From NCBI GenBank assembly GCA_035292585.1, contig DATDPU010000004.1, positions 1 through 64,000 on the forward strand: a stretch of DNA of 64,000 nucleotides, written 5' to 3'. A model generated the notes under the pieces. It ran no database searches and was not told the DNA's origin. It was given only the letters and a program-made list of their open reading frames with translations. The stretch is from DASSFZ01 sp035292585 (GTDB lineage Bacteria; Chloroflexota; Anaerolineae; Fen-1058). Every line of letters begins with the position of its first letter. The stretch's first letter is position 1. Shown here one piece after another: positions 40,403 through 48,940 of this stretch. The translations under genes were made by a program, and so were the position numbers.

Positions 40403-43102
40403 CATCCGATCCACCACCCACGGCCCGGCCGCGCCGATGAGCGTCACGATCAACGCCGCCCAGCTGCCAAACGTGGCGCGCAAGATATCGGCGCCAGGCA
40501 GCCCCAGCGCGTAACCCGTATAGGCGATCAGTCCACACAGCGCTCCCCACAACATCAGCCGTACGGCGCGCTCGATCGCTGCCTCGTTCTTGCGTTTCGA
40601 TTTCATCCGATAACCCCACGCCTCAACCAGCACGATTCCCAGGAGCGACGCCACGAAATCGATCAACGTGGCGCGGCGCGGCTCCGCGCCCAGCAGCGAT
40701 TCCAACTGGCCGACCGGCGTCGGGCTGGGGGTGGCAGTGGGCGCACGCGTCGGCGTCGAGGTCGGCGGGAGCGTCGGGGTGGAGGTAGGCCGCGCGATCG
40801 TCTCGATCACCGGCGGCCCCTGTTCGGAGATCGTCACTTGCAAGCCGTCCGAGTTAAGCGCCGGCTCGCTCATCGCCGTGATCGCCAGCCGGCCATTGTT
40901 CTTGATCCGCGTGACGATCTCGGCTACGCCGTCGAGCGTCCACGCATCGATATTATCCGTCGCGTCGCCCGCGTCGCGATAGATCAGCCTGAACTGCACC
41001 GGCGTGCCATCGGGCACCGGGTTGCCGTTGCGATCGACAATCATCTCGGTGCGGATGAGCAGATCGCTGCCCACGCGATAATTGGGCGATTCGGGCGTCG
41101 GCGTGCCCGGTCCGGGTGCAGCCTCGCCGATCGCCAGGCGGATCGTCTGGTTCGGATCGGGTTCGGTCTGCCGGGTAAGATCATAGTCGATCGCAGCGAT
41201 GCTTACCGGCGAAGCGCCGGTCGGTTGGAGTTGCCCGAACAGTGCAGCCACGGCAGCCTCGACAAAGGGCGTCGCATTGCTGTACAACGCGTAGTGCGCC
41301 GTGAGCCGGTTCAGGTCTTCGGCGGTGATCTCATACGGCGGGCCAAATGTAAACAGCACCACGCGCTTGTTGGCAAGCAATTCAGGCCGGGTGCGCAGCA
41401 GCAGGCGCGCGGCGTCGGACTGCTGCACATCGCTCTGGAGCGTCTGCTGCGCCAGGATAATCCAGTTCGCTTGTGCAAACAGTTCGGTCAGGTTGGGCGC
41501 GGTCGGCGCCCCGGCCAGGAACGCCTTCAAGCTATTGAACCCGTAACTGCCCACCCGGTCAGCCGGCACACCGGCCACACCCGTCAGCGTTTGCGAGATC
41601 ACGTGAGTGAACAGCGTCGTGCGCTCCGGACACCGGCTGCAATCGACCACCGGCCGATCGTCGGTGAAGATCAAGAACGAATCGCCTGGGGCGGGCGCGG
41701 GCGGAGGCTCCGCTCCCGCTATCGGATAGATGCGCGTGACCGCGTCTCGCGCCACACGTTCCACGATCGGTAAGCCCAGCCGCAGGCGCGCGTCAACGGT
41801 GTCCGGATCGACCGTAGCCTCGCCGGGCACGAAGCCCGGGTACAGGCGATACTTGAGGCGCAAGATGCGGGTGACGGCGCGATCGACGCGCTGTTGAAAG
41901 TCCAGGTCTTCGCTATATCGCTGGCGGAACAGCTCGATCGTCGCTTTGATCGTCTCTGCCTCACGGGCCGCGGACCGGTTCAACGAAAAATCATTGAGAA
42001 CCAGGAGGTCATTTCCGGCCAGAAAGGCCTGGAGCGCAATCTCGGCTGACGGGAACGTAGCCAGCGAGGGATCGAAGTAACGCCGCAACTCATTCGCGCC
42101 CAACGAGCCGCTGACGACCAGCCCGCCCGCATCGCGCCACGCCGTGATTTCCGGCTGTTGCAACAAGGCGCCCAGGGCCATCTCGTCGACGCTGATCGGC
42201 TTGGTGCGCTCACGCAAGCCGCTGAAACCGCGAAACCGCGCATGGGTGGTCAACACGGCGTCGGCTAACGCGCGCGGCTGGCCCTCGACCGCCTGCATCA
42301 AGTTGAGGTAAGGTTGCAGATCGATCTGGCGCAGCTGGTCGAGCGACTTGTCGATCGTATCCGAGTCGCTGTGGAAGCCGCCTTCGCCGGGAAAGTGCTT
42401 GAGCGCGACGGCGATGCGGCCAAGCGAACCTTCGCGCAAGCCTTGCACGTAGGCGCCGGCCAGTTTGCCCACCCAATACGGATCGCCGCCGAACGAGCGG
42501 ATGCCGGCGTCGCCGCCATTGGGATCGGGCTGCGTCAACAGATCGAGCGCGGGGCCAAGCAGAAAATTGATGCCCAGCGTTGCGAGTTCGGCGCCGACCA
42601 CCCGGCCCACTTCCAGCGCGTTCTCCGGATTCCAGGTCGCTCCCAGCGCCATGGGGCTGGGTTGCGGCGTCAGCCCTGAAACGATCTCGCTGTAAGCCGG
42701 CCCGCCGCCTTCCTGCTCCAGCGCGATGAACAACGGAATGAAGGGGATTTCGGAGGTGCCCGCCTGGGTGGCCAGCGTCTGCAACGCCGAGGTTAACTGC
42801 GCTACCTGCGCCGGCGTGGGATCGCCGCTATCCACGATGTTGCCGTGATCGGCGCTGAGGATCACGCCCCCCACATAATCGTTGAGGATCAAGTCGGCAA
42901 TCGCCGAGGTCTCCGCGGTATCGGGGCCGTCGAAGGCGACGACGAACAGCTGCCCGATTTTCACTTCAGGCGACATGCGTTGCAACAAACCGGCGACGAA
43001 CGCATTTTCGCCGCCGTCCTGCGCCCAGGCCATGCCGGGTGCGCTCAGCGTCAACGTGAAGATGAGTATGCAGTTGAGGAAAAGGGTCAGGAGGCGACGC
43101 AT
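40391..43102 (-). CDS. Glycoside hydrolase family 3, cell-surface anchored
   Basis: 903 residues from the ATG at 43102, which begins a signal peptide (LTLFLNCILIFTLTLSAPGM). GH3 N-domain at about 40-390 with KHFPGEGG (about 232), the usual substrate-binding signature of beta-N-acetylglucosaminidase/beta-glucosidase proteins. After a middle domain there is a Thr/Pro linker (about 770-805, TSTPTLPPTSTPT) and two or three membrane helices at the C-terminus, so the enzyme is displayed outside. It follows the patatin gene, but a strong promoter lies between them. Confidence 0.9.
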   Translation of the reverse strand: MRRLLTLFLNCILIFTLTLSAPGMAWAQDGGENAFVAGLLQRMSPEVKIGQLFVVAFDGPDTAETSAIADLILNDYVGGVILSADHGNIVDSGDPTPAQVAQLTSALQTLATQAGTSEIPFIPLFIALEQEGGGPAYSEIVSGLTPQPSPMALGATWNPENALEVGRVVGAELATLGINFLLGPALDLLTQPDPNGGDAGIRSFGGDPYWVGKLAGAYVQGLREGSLGRIAVALKHFPGEGGFHSDSDTIDKSLDQLRQIDLQPYLNLMQAVEGQPRALADAVLTTHARFRGFSGLRERTKPISVDEMALGALLQQPEITAWRDAGGLVVSGSLGANELRRYFDPSLATFPSAEIALQAFLAGNDLLVLNDFSLNRSAAREAETIKATIELFRQRYSEDLDFQQRVDRAVTRILRLKYRLYPGFVPGEATVDPDTVDARLRLGLPIVERVARDAVTRIYPIAGAEPPPAPAPGDSFLIFTDDRPVVDCSRCPERTTLFTHVISQTLTGVAGVPADRVGSYGFNSLKAFLAGAPTAPNLTELFAQANWIILAQQTLQSDVQQSDAARLLLRTRPELLANKRVVLFTFGPPYEITAEDLNRLTAHYALYSNATPFVEAAVAALFGQLQPTGASPVSIAAIDYDLTRQTEPDPNQTIRLAIGEAAPGPGTPTPESPNYRVGSDLLIRTEMIVDRNGNPVPDGTPVQFRLIYRDAGDATDNIDAWTLDGVAEIVTRIKNNGRLAITAMSEPALNSDGLQVTISEQGPPVIETIARPTSTPTLPPTSTPTRAPTATPSPTPVGQLESLLGAEPRRATLIDFVASLLGIVLVEAWGYRMKSKRKNEAAIERAVRLMLWGALCGLIAYTGYALGLPGADILRATFGSWAALIVTLIGAAGPWVVDRMRRL

Positions 43103-43132
43103 ACCTTGCCACCGGAGCACGTGGTGGAGGCT

Positions 43133-43161
43133 AGTATAATGCGCCGCTAGGGGAACGTCAA
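43133..43161 (-). promoter_or_regulatory. GH3 promoter
   Basis: -35 TTGACG (43156-43161), 17-nt spacer, -10 TATACT (43133-43138), immediately after the patatin gene. Confidence 0.8.
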
Positions 43162-43164
43162 CCG

Positions 43165-44118
43165 CTACTCCAGTCCATGCAACGAATCCCAGCCCTTCTG
43201 AACCCGATCCCAGGTACGCTCGGTCTCGTCGCGCCCCATCTGGCGCAGCGCCGCCGTGCGATCGGGCCGATAGCGGATGATATCCAGCGGCGTGATCCAC
43301 GCGCGCGGGCCGATCACCGCGCACTTGATTTGCTTGTGATCAGCGGCGAGTGTCGCGCCACGCCGCACCCGCCGGTTGATCTTGCGCATCTGCTCGAAGT
43401 CATTCTCGAAGGTGGCCGTGATCGCCAGATCGAGCACGTAGCCCAGTTTGCCCGCCAGGTCGCGCGGGGACGGCGGCAGGCTTTCACCCGGCGAGAGTAG
43501 ATCGTGATATGGCGAGAGCAGCACGACGAAGATTTCCTCGGCCCCGGCATCGATGGCGGGGCGCAAGGGCGAGTTATACATCACCGCGCCATCCCAGTGA
43601 TCGGAGCGCGCGACGGGCGTCTGCGGGTAAACGTAGGGGATCGCGGAGCTGGCGAGGAGATGCGCGTGCGTAATGGCCTCCACGGTCTGGTAGAGCGGCT
43701 TGGCCGCGTCCAGATCGCGAGAGTTGGTATAGACGGTGGGATGGCCGGTGGTGATATCGGTGGCGACGATGTAGAGCGGCGTCGTCACCTGGCGCAGGCG
43801 ATCTTCCGGCGCGTACTTTTCGAGCGTGCGTTTCCACGGATCGCGGTCGAACAAGCTGCGCCACGGCGGGCGGCGGAGGAAGCGATGCATATCGCGCGTG
43901 CGCAGCTCATCCCACATCCGGCTGACGCCCGGCGTGCCGTCGAGCGCCCACACCGCCGCGTTCATCGACCCAATCGACGTGCCGACCAGGATATCGGGCC
44001 GCCAACCCAGCTCGGTGAGTTTCTCCAGCACGCCGCATTGAAACGCGCCACGCCCACCCCCGCCGGAGAGGACCAGCGCACGGCTGGGTCGAGAATTACT
44101 GTCGAGGGGGGTATTCAT
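43165..44118 (-). CDS. Patatin-like phospholipase
   Basis: 317 residues from the ATG at 44118, chosen because GGAGGATAGC precedes it. The ATG four codons earlier overlaps that site. Oxyanion loop GGGGRGAFQCG, nucleophile Ser in GTSIG, and the Asp of the catalytic dyad in DGA (WDGAVMYN). No signal peptide: a cytoplasmic RssA/YlbK-type lipid hydrolase. Confidence 0.94.
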   Translation of the reverse strand: MNTPLDSNSRPSRALVLSGGGGRGAFQCGVLEKLTELGWRPDILVGTSIGSMNAAVWALDGTPGVSRMWDELRTRDMHRFLRRPPWRSLFDRDPWKRTLEKYAPEDRLRQVTTPLYIVATDITTGHPTVYTNSRDLDAAKPLYQTVEAITHAHLLASSAIPYVYPQTPVARSDHWDGAVMYNSPLRPAIDAGAEEIFVVLLSPYHDLLSPGESLPPSPRDLAGKLGYVLDLAITATFENDFEQMRKINRRVRRGATLAADHKQIKCAVIGPRAWITPLDIIRYRPDRTAALRQMGRDETERTWDRVQKGWDSLHGLE

Positions 44119-44159
44119 GCTATCCTCCATGAGATAAAACGTGATGCGTGAAACGTGAT

Positions 44160-44247
44160 ACCTGTTTACCTGCTACCTGTCTACCTGCTACCTGTTTACC
44201 TGCTACCTGTCTACCTGTCTACCTGCTACCTGCTACCTGTTTGCCTG
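44160..44247. repeat. Tandem CTACCTGTTTACCTG repeats
   Basis: Six or more copies of a 7- to 8-bp unit, CTACCTG alternating with TTTACCTG/TCTACCTG, between the lipoprotein and patatin genes. There is no spacer diversity, so it is not a CRISPR. Confidence 0.85.
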
Positions 44248-46239
44248 CTACCTCTTCACTCCCTCACTCATCTCGACCGGCCTTCCATCATACTCACCGG
44301 TCACGCTTACCGCGCCATCGCTTTCGCGCACGTAGGTGAGCTGGCCCTCGGCCAACCCGGTAACCTGCACCTCAATCGTCAGGCGATCGGCGTCCGGATC
44401 ATACTCACCTGCGCCCGTCATTTCAAATCCCGCCGAGAACGCGCAGCCGGTGAAAGTAAAGGCAGTGCTGTCGGCCTGATTCTCAAACGCGAACGTGCCG
44501 CCGAATGGACAACCGATCGAGGTGGAGGTTGCGCCATCCCAAGTGTAGAATTCGGGCAGATAGTAGATTTCGTCGTCAACCGATAATAGTGCGTCAAGCG
44601 GATCGGCGAACTCGGCGGCGTCGATGGGAGCTAACGGCGCGTAGGCGTGAGCGACGACGCCTTCGCATTGCACCTCGCGCTGCGCGGGCAACTCGCCATC
44701 CACCAGGAAGGCCGTGACGATATCATCCGGGCAAGCTTGCCCCCAACCGAAGGTCACGTGCGGGCCGCCATCGGTGGTGATGAGATAACCGTCGGCCAGG
44801 CGAGTGTACACGTGCTCACCGTTTGAAAGGGGCGTTGCCGGATCGGCGGTTGCGCCGAGCACGAGTGTGGGAATGCCCTCGGCGACGAGCGGCGCAGGCC
44901 GCTGCGGATCGGGGGCATCAGTCGGCCAGAAGGCGCACGGCAGATCGCCATAGAAGATCGAGCTGAGGCGCGGCACGGCCGCATCGACCGCATCGCCGGC
45001 GCGGAGGTACGCCCTGGCGCGCTCATCGGACGCGCCCGCAAAGTAAGCGTAATCGTTACACTCGACCGCGTAATACACGGCATCCGAGTAAGTGGGGTCG
45101 GGAATGGCCTCCAGCGTTTCAGGATCGAGGCCGAGCGAATCGTACAGTAATCGGGCGAACAACACCAGATCGTCGCGCGCGGCAGCGGCCAGCGCACGCT
45201 GCAAGAGCATGCGATCGTCTTCCGCGAACAGGTAGCCGGAGGCAGCGGTTTCGAGATCGGTCAGCGTAAAGAAGCGGACTTCGCTCCCGCCCGAAGGCAG
45301 TGGGAAGGTGAACGGCAGCGGCGATTCGGCCAGGCGCGCGACCAGGCCATCGTAGACGGCCAGCGCATCGCCATCCACATCGGCCGCGCAATCCTCGTCG
45401 GCGTTGCACGCCTCAAGCACCATCACCAACACATCGTTGAAGGCTTGCGCCTGTTGCGTGAGAAACTCCGGGCCGGAGAGCGTGAGATCAACCGTGCCGT
45501 CGAGAATAAGCCCGGCAACGCGATCGGGATGCGCGGCGGTGTAGGTCTGCGCGAACTGCGTGCCGTAGCTCTCACCGTACAGCCACAATCTCTGATCTCC
45601 CATCTCTTTTCGAAATGCTTCCAGGTCTTCAACGGCCTGCTGTGTACCCAGGTATGGGAGTGTGGTCGGGCTGCCCATCTCGCGGGCGCAGTTATCAGCG
45701 AACGTCTGCGCGGCGGCGACGAGCGCGGCTTCACCCTCCGGCGCATCCGCGCGTGTGTCGGCTCGATAGAAGGTCGCGGCGGCGCTGGCGCACTGCAACC
45801 CGCCCGACGCCGCGAGGCCGCGTTGATCGAAGAAGACGATGTCGAAGTGTTCGGGGAGGCTGGGATCGAAGCCGGCTGTGTAGCTGTCGGCTGCGGCCAG
45901 GCCCGAAGCGCCCGGCCCGCCCGTCGCGACGACGAACAGACCCTTGCGCTCACCCGATGCGGGCAGCATCGCGAAGACCACGTCGATCGTTTCGGGGTTA
46001 TCCGGATCGAAGTGGTCGAGCGGGACGGTGAGCGTGACGCAGGTGAAATCGCTGTCGGGGCACGGATACTCTTTTAAGGAGGAAGGCTGAGGAATGAGGG
46101 ATGAAGGCGGCGTGTCGGCGGGTTGTGGAGACGGCTGGTCGGTCGGCGGGCTGAGGGTCGGCGTGGCCGGGTTCGGGCCGACGCAGGCGGCGAGCCATAT
46201 CGCGAGCGCTGAAATCAAGAGGCATTTGATGAAGTGCAT
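44248..46239 (-). CDS. Lipoprotein alpha/beta-hydrolase (tripeptidyl aminopeptidase-like)
   Basis: 663 residues. The signal peptide ends in a lipobox LAAC (Cys19). A Pro/Thr/Ser-rich tether follows, containing the repeat-derived SSLIPQPSSLKEY. The hydrolase core has the oxyanion-side GGPGASG, DQRGLAASGG, nucleophile GESYGTQ and a C-terminal TAP-like part with TADPATPLSNGEH (Asp) and GGPHVTFG (His). Secreted Streptomyces-type aminopeptidases have this arrangement. The last about 110 residues form an extra beta-rich domain. Confidence 0.9.
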   Translation of the reverse strand: MHFIKCLLISALAIWLAACVGPNPATPTLSPPTDQPSPQPADTPPSSLIPQPSSLKEYPCPDSDFTCVTLTVPLDHFDPDNPETIDVVFAMLPASGERKGLFVVATGGPGASGLAAADSYTAGFDPSLPEHFDIVFFDQRGLAASGGLQCASAAATFYRADTRADAPEGEAALVAAAQTFADNCAREMGSPTTLPYLGTQQAVEDLEAFRKEMGDQRLWLYGESYGTQFAQTYTAAHPDRVAGLILDGTVDLTLSGPEFLTQQAQAFNDVLVMVLEACNADEDCAADVDGDALAVYDGLVARLAESPLPFTFPLPSGGSEVRFFTLTDLETAASGYLFAEDDRMLLQRALAAAARDDLVLFARLLYDSLGLDPETLEAIPDPTYSDAVYYAVECNDYAYFAGASDERARAYLRAGDAVDAAVPRLSSIFYGDLPCAFWPTDAPDPQRPAPLVAEGIPTLVLGATADPATPLSNGEHVYTRLADGYLITTDGGPHVTFGWGQACPDDIVTAFLVDGELPAQREVQCEGVVAHAYAPLAPIDAAEFADPLDALLSVDDEIYYLPEFYTWDGATSTSIGCPFGGTFAFENQADSTAFTFTGCAFSAGFEMTGAGEYDPDADRLTIEVQVTGLAEGQLTYVRESDGAVSVTGEYDGRPVEMSEGVKR

Positions 46240-46692
46240 AATATCCCGTATGAAGTGTCACTCCGAGCGGAGCGAGGAATCCGTTTGCCGACTGCGCTGA
46301 GATTCCTCGGCGCTGTGTGCCTACTCAGAAACTGGCTCTCGGCGGGTCAGAGACCCGCCGCTGGCCGGTCAGGAGAACGGCCAGGAGCTTGCGGGTGAGG
46401 CCGCGCGCAAGTTTCCGGCTTCAGGCATATCGTCCCGGCGATATGGCGTTCTCGGAATGACATATCATTCCACCGGAATGATAGAACAATTCTCCACATG
46501 GAACTCACCGCGCGGATTGATTTCCGCCTTGGGCATTGACTTGTAGGTTTCACCTAGCTGGGGTCCTGCTCGTTTGGCTTTCTGCTTGATCATAGAAGGT
46601 GCTCATCCACGAATCCACACGAAGGGACACGAATAAATCTGGATTCGTGTCGATTCGTGTTATTCGTGGATCGCCTCCGCCCGCGCGTGTGC
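46240..46692. repeat. Intergenic region rich in palindromes, no gene
   Basis: It holds a GAGGAATC/GATTCCTC repeat (about 46272-46307), the hairpin CGGCGGGTC/GACCCGCCG (46340-46360) and an imperfect inverted repeat of TTCGTG units (46606-46670, TCCACGAAT to ATTCGTGGA). I see no coding sequence. The promoter of the ABC-F gene follows. Confidence 0.7.
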
Positions 46693-46728
46693 TATAATAC
46701 ACCCGACTGGCAGGCAGGAGTAACTCCG
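46690..46728 (+). promoter_or_regulatory. Extended -10 promoter and leader of the ABC-F gene
   Basis: TGC-TATAAT (46690-46698) is an extended -10 with no good -35. The leader then has AGGAG (46716-46720), eight bases and the ATG of a short reading frame. GGAGTAACTCC can fold so as to cover that ribosome site. Confidence 0.6.
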
Positions 46729-46749
46729 ATGACTGACACAATCGCCTAG
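46729..46749 (+). CDS. Putative leader peptide upstream of the ABC-F gene
   Basis: Six codons (MTDTIA, then TAG) with a well-placed AGGAG site. It lies 39 bases before an intrinsic terminator in the leader of an ABC-F ATPase gene. ABC-F resistance proteins in Firmicutes are often induced by ribosome stalling on such peptides. Use here is inferred from layout only. Confidence 0.45.
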   Translation: MTDTIA

Positions 46750-46788
46750 TTGGTGAGTTTCAGGGAACGTCTGCGCACTGGGCTAATT

Positions 46789-46819
46789 GCCGAGGGACGC
46801 CTCCCTCGGCTTTTGTTTT
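46789..46819 (+). terminator. Attenuator-like terminator before the ABC-F start codon
   Basis: Perfect 9-bp stem GCCGAGGGA (46789-46797)/TCCCTCGGC (46802-46810), then TTTTGTTTT. It ends 19 bases before the start codon, inside the transcript of the downstream gene and not after another gene. It can therefore only regulate that gene. Confidence 0.75.
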
Positions 46820-46837
46820 CTCATCGCGGAGTTGCAC

Positions 46838-48445
46838 ATGCTTACCGTCAATCACCTCGCCAAACACTACGCCGATCAGCTCATCCTCAGCGGCGTCACT
46901 TTTACACTCAATGCTGGCGATCGCGTCGGGCTGATCGGGCCGAACGGTTCGGGCAAAACCACGCTGCTGCGCCTGATCGTCCGACAAGATGCGCCGGACC
47001 AGGGCAGCGTCTTCATCGATCCCGCCACGCGCCTCGGCTACTTGCAACAGGGCCTCGCATACGCGCCGAAGGCGACGCTCGCCGATGCGCTGATCGATCC
47101 GCGCGTCGAAGCGGCGGCCGAAGTCGAACGGCTGGCCGAGGCGCTCGCCCGCGATCCCGATCGGATGCCGACCTATCAAGCCGCCGTCGATCGCTTGGAG
47201 GCGCTGGGCGGTTATCCCGATCCGGGCGTGCGCGCGAGTGTCCTGTCGAACCTGGGGCTGGATGGCCTCGCGCCCGACACACCGGTCGCGGCGTTGAGCG
47301 GCGGACAGAAGACGCGGCTGGGCCTGGCGCGCGTGCTGCTGACCGAACCGAACCTGCTGCTGCTCGACGAACCGACCAACCATCTCGACCTGCCGCTGCT
47401 GACCTGGCTCGAAGACTGGCTGCGCGGCTTTCCCGGCGCAACGCTGATCGTCTCGCACGATCGCGTGTTCCTCGATCGCAGCGTCAACCGCATCTTGTAT
47501 CTCGATCCACAAACGCACACCCTGCGCGAGTACGCCGGCAACTACACAAATTACCTGGAGCAAAGCCTGGCCGAGCACGCACACCAGTTGGATCGGTATC
47601 GCTTACAAGCGGCCGAGATTCGCCGGATGAAGCAGGATATCGCCCGAACCTTCGAGCAATCGCGCTCGGTCGAGCGGGCGACGACCCCACGGCAACCTAA
47701 CGTGCGGCGCATCGCGAAGAAGGTCGCGAACAAGGCCAAGTCGCGCGAGAAGAAACTGGATCGTTACCTGGCCTCCGACGAGCGCATCGAGAAGCCCAGG
47801 CTCTCGTGGCAGATGCAGGTGGACTTCAACGGCGCGCCCGTCAGCGGGCAGGATGTGTTACGGCTGGAGCATCTAAGCGTGGGTTACGGCGAGCGCGTCC
47901 TGCTGCGCGATCTTTCGCTGACTATCCGGCAGGGCGAGCGGGTGGCGCTGGTCGGCGCAAACGGCAGCGGTAAATCGACTTGGCTCAAGACCATCGTGGG
48001 CCAGGTTCCGGCGTTGGCGGGCGAAGCGCGCTTGGGTGCAGGGGTCCGGGTCGGCTACTTTGCGCAGGAGCAAGACGTGCTCGATCCAGATGCGACGCCG
48101 CTCGACAGCTTACGCGCCGTTGCGCCCATGAACGACACCGATGCGCGCAGCTTCCTGCACTACTTCCTGTTCACCGGCGACCAATCTCTAATCTCCAATC
48201 GCTTGCTTTCTTACGGTGAACGCGCCCGTTTGATGCTCGCGCTGCTCGTCGCGCAGGGCTGCAACTTCTTGCTGCTCGACGAGCCGATCAACCACCTCGA
48301 CATTCCATCGCGCACGCAGTTCGAGAAAGCGTTGACGCACTTCAAAGGGACGGCGCTGGCGGTGGTGCACGACCGCTACTTCATTCGGGGCTTTGCGACG
48401 AAGGTGTTAATGATTGCGGATAGCGGAATTCGGATTGCGGATTGA
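46838..48445 (+). CDS. ABC-F family ATPase
   Basis: 535 residues from the ATG at 46838 (GGAG six bases upstream). Two ATP-binding domains with no membrane part. Domain 1: GPNGSGKTT, LSGGQKTRLGLARVLL, LLLLDEPTNHLD. Domain 2: GANGSGKSTW, LSYGERARLMLALLV, LLLDEPINHLD. The linker (about 235-330) is basic and helical, as in proteins that enter the ribosomal E site. Possible roles are translation quality control or antibiotic protection. The leader peptide and attenuator favour an inducible protection role. Confidence 0.93.
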   Translation: MLTVNHLAKHYADQLILSGVTFTLNAGDRVGLIGPNGSGKTTLLRLIVRQDAPDQGSVFIDPATRLGYLQQGLAYAPKATLADALIDPRVEAAAEVERLAEALARDPDRMPTYQAAVDRLEALGGYPDPGVRASVLSNLGLDGLAPDTPVAALSGGQKTRLGLARVLLTEPNLLLLDEPTNHLDLPLLTWLEDWLRGFPGATLIVSHDRVFLDRSVNRILYLDPQTHTLREYAGNYTNYLEQSLAEHAHQLDRYRLQAAEIRRMKQDIARTFEQSRSVERATTPRQPNVRRIAKKVANKAKSREKKLDRYLASDERIEKPRLSWQMQVDFNGAPVSGQDVLRLEHLSVGYGERVLLRDLSLTIRQGERVALVGANGSGKSTWLKTIVGQVPALAGEARLGAGVRVGYFAQEQDVLDPDATPLDSLRAVAPMNDTDARSFLHYFLFTGDQSLISNRLLSYGERARLMLALLVAQGCNFLLLDEPINHLDIPSRTQFEKALTHFKGTALAVVHDRYFIRGFATKVLMIADSGIRIAD

Positions 48446-48488
48446 AGTGCTATTCCGCCATCCGCAATCTTAAATCCGAAATCGAAAA
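48446..48488. repeat. ATCCGCAATC-type simple repeat
   Basis: CCGCCATCCGCAATC and AAATCCGAAATCGAAAATT form an intergenic repeat. The same type occurs at about 48938-48965 and within the 3' end of the ABC-F gene (GGAATTCGGATTGCGGATTG). Confidence 0.5.
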
Positions 48489-48827
48489 TTACTTTTGGCT
48501 TCTCGCTGTCCTGATGGATGAGACAATAATCGCCGTTATCTCATTGGCCTCGCGTATGAGACAAATGATCCGTTCGTGTTTCAGCAATTCCGCCTCGACG
48601 ATGAGCTCTAACCAATAAACACATTCATCAGCCTCTTCTTCGACCGTGCCCAGTTTTGCAATGAAGTCGGCTTTCGATTTGCCTCGACAAGCCGCGCGAT
48701 AATTGGCTCCAACGGATGTTGCGGCCCGAAGCAATTGTTTCCCAATGACATCTCCAGTGCGAGTTTTCGGCAGTTCTTCCACAAGATGAATGACCGGCAG
48801 AGCGAACGCCTTCGTCCGGGCCTTCAT
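48489..48827 (-). CDS. Four-helix-bundle protein (23S rRNA intervening-sequence type)
   Basis: 112 residues from the ATG at 48827. LPKTRTGDVIGKQLLRAATS, VGANYRAACRGKSKADFIAK and VEEEADECVYWLELI are typical of the four-helix-bundle family first found in 23S rRNA intervening sequences. Here it is a free-standing gene flanked by ATCCGCAATC-type repeats, a common setting for this family. Its function is unknown. Confidence 0.88.
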   Translation of the reverse strand: MKARTKAFALPVIHLVEELPKTRTGDVIGKQLLRAATSVGANYRAACRGKSKADFIAKLGTVEEEADECVYWLELIVEAELLKHERIICLIREANEITAIIVSSIRTARSQK

Positions 48828-48940
48828 GTCATCGCGGTTCACTTTCCCTTTCTTGCAGCTTATGGATAGCGGAAATCTCAGATCCAGAATCAACAACACT
48901 GGGCTTGCGCAAGAATGCAGCGCAGCGGAGGTGTCCAAAA

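Noticed and set aside
40337..41773. 478-codon plus-strand frame
   Set aside because: It is antisense to the GH3 gene, Arg-rich and without recognisable motifs.
44160..44247. Tandem short repeats considered as CRISPR or coding
   Set aside because: The period is only 7-8 bp with no spacers. The frames through it encode repetitive Leu/Pro/Thr with no supporting signal.
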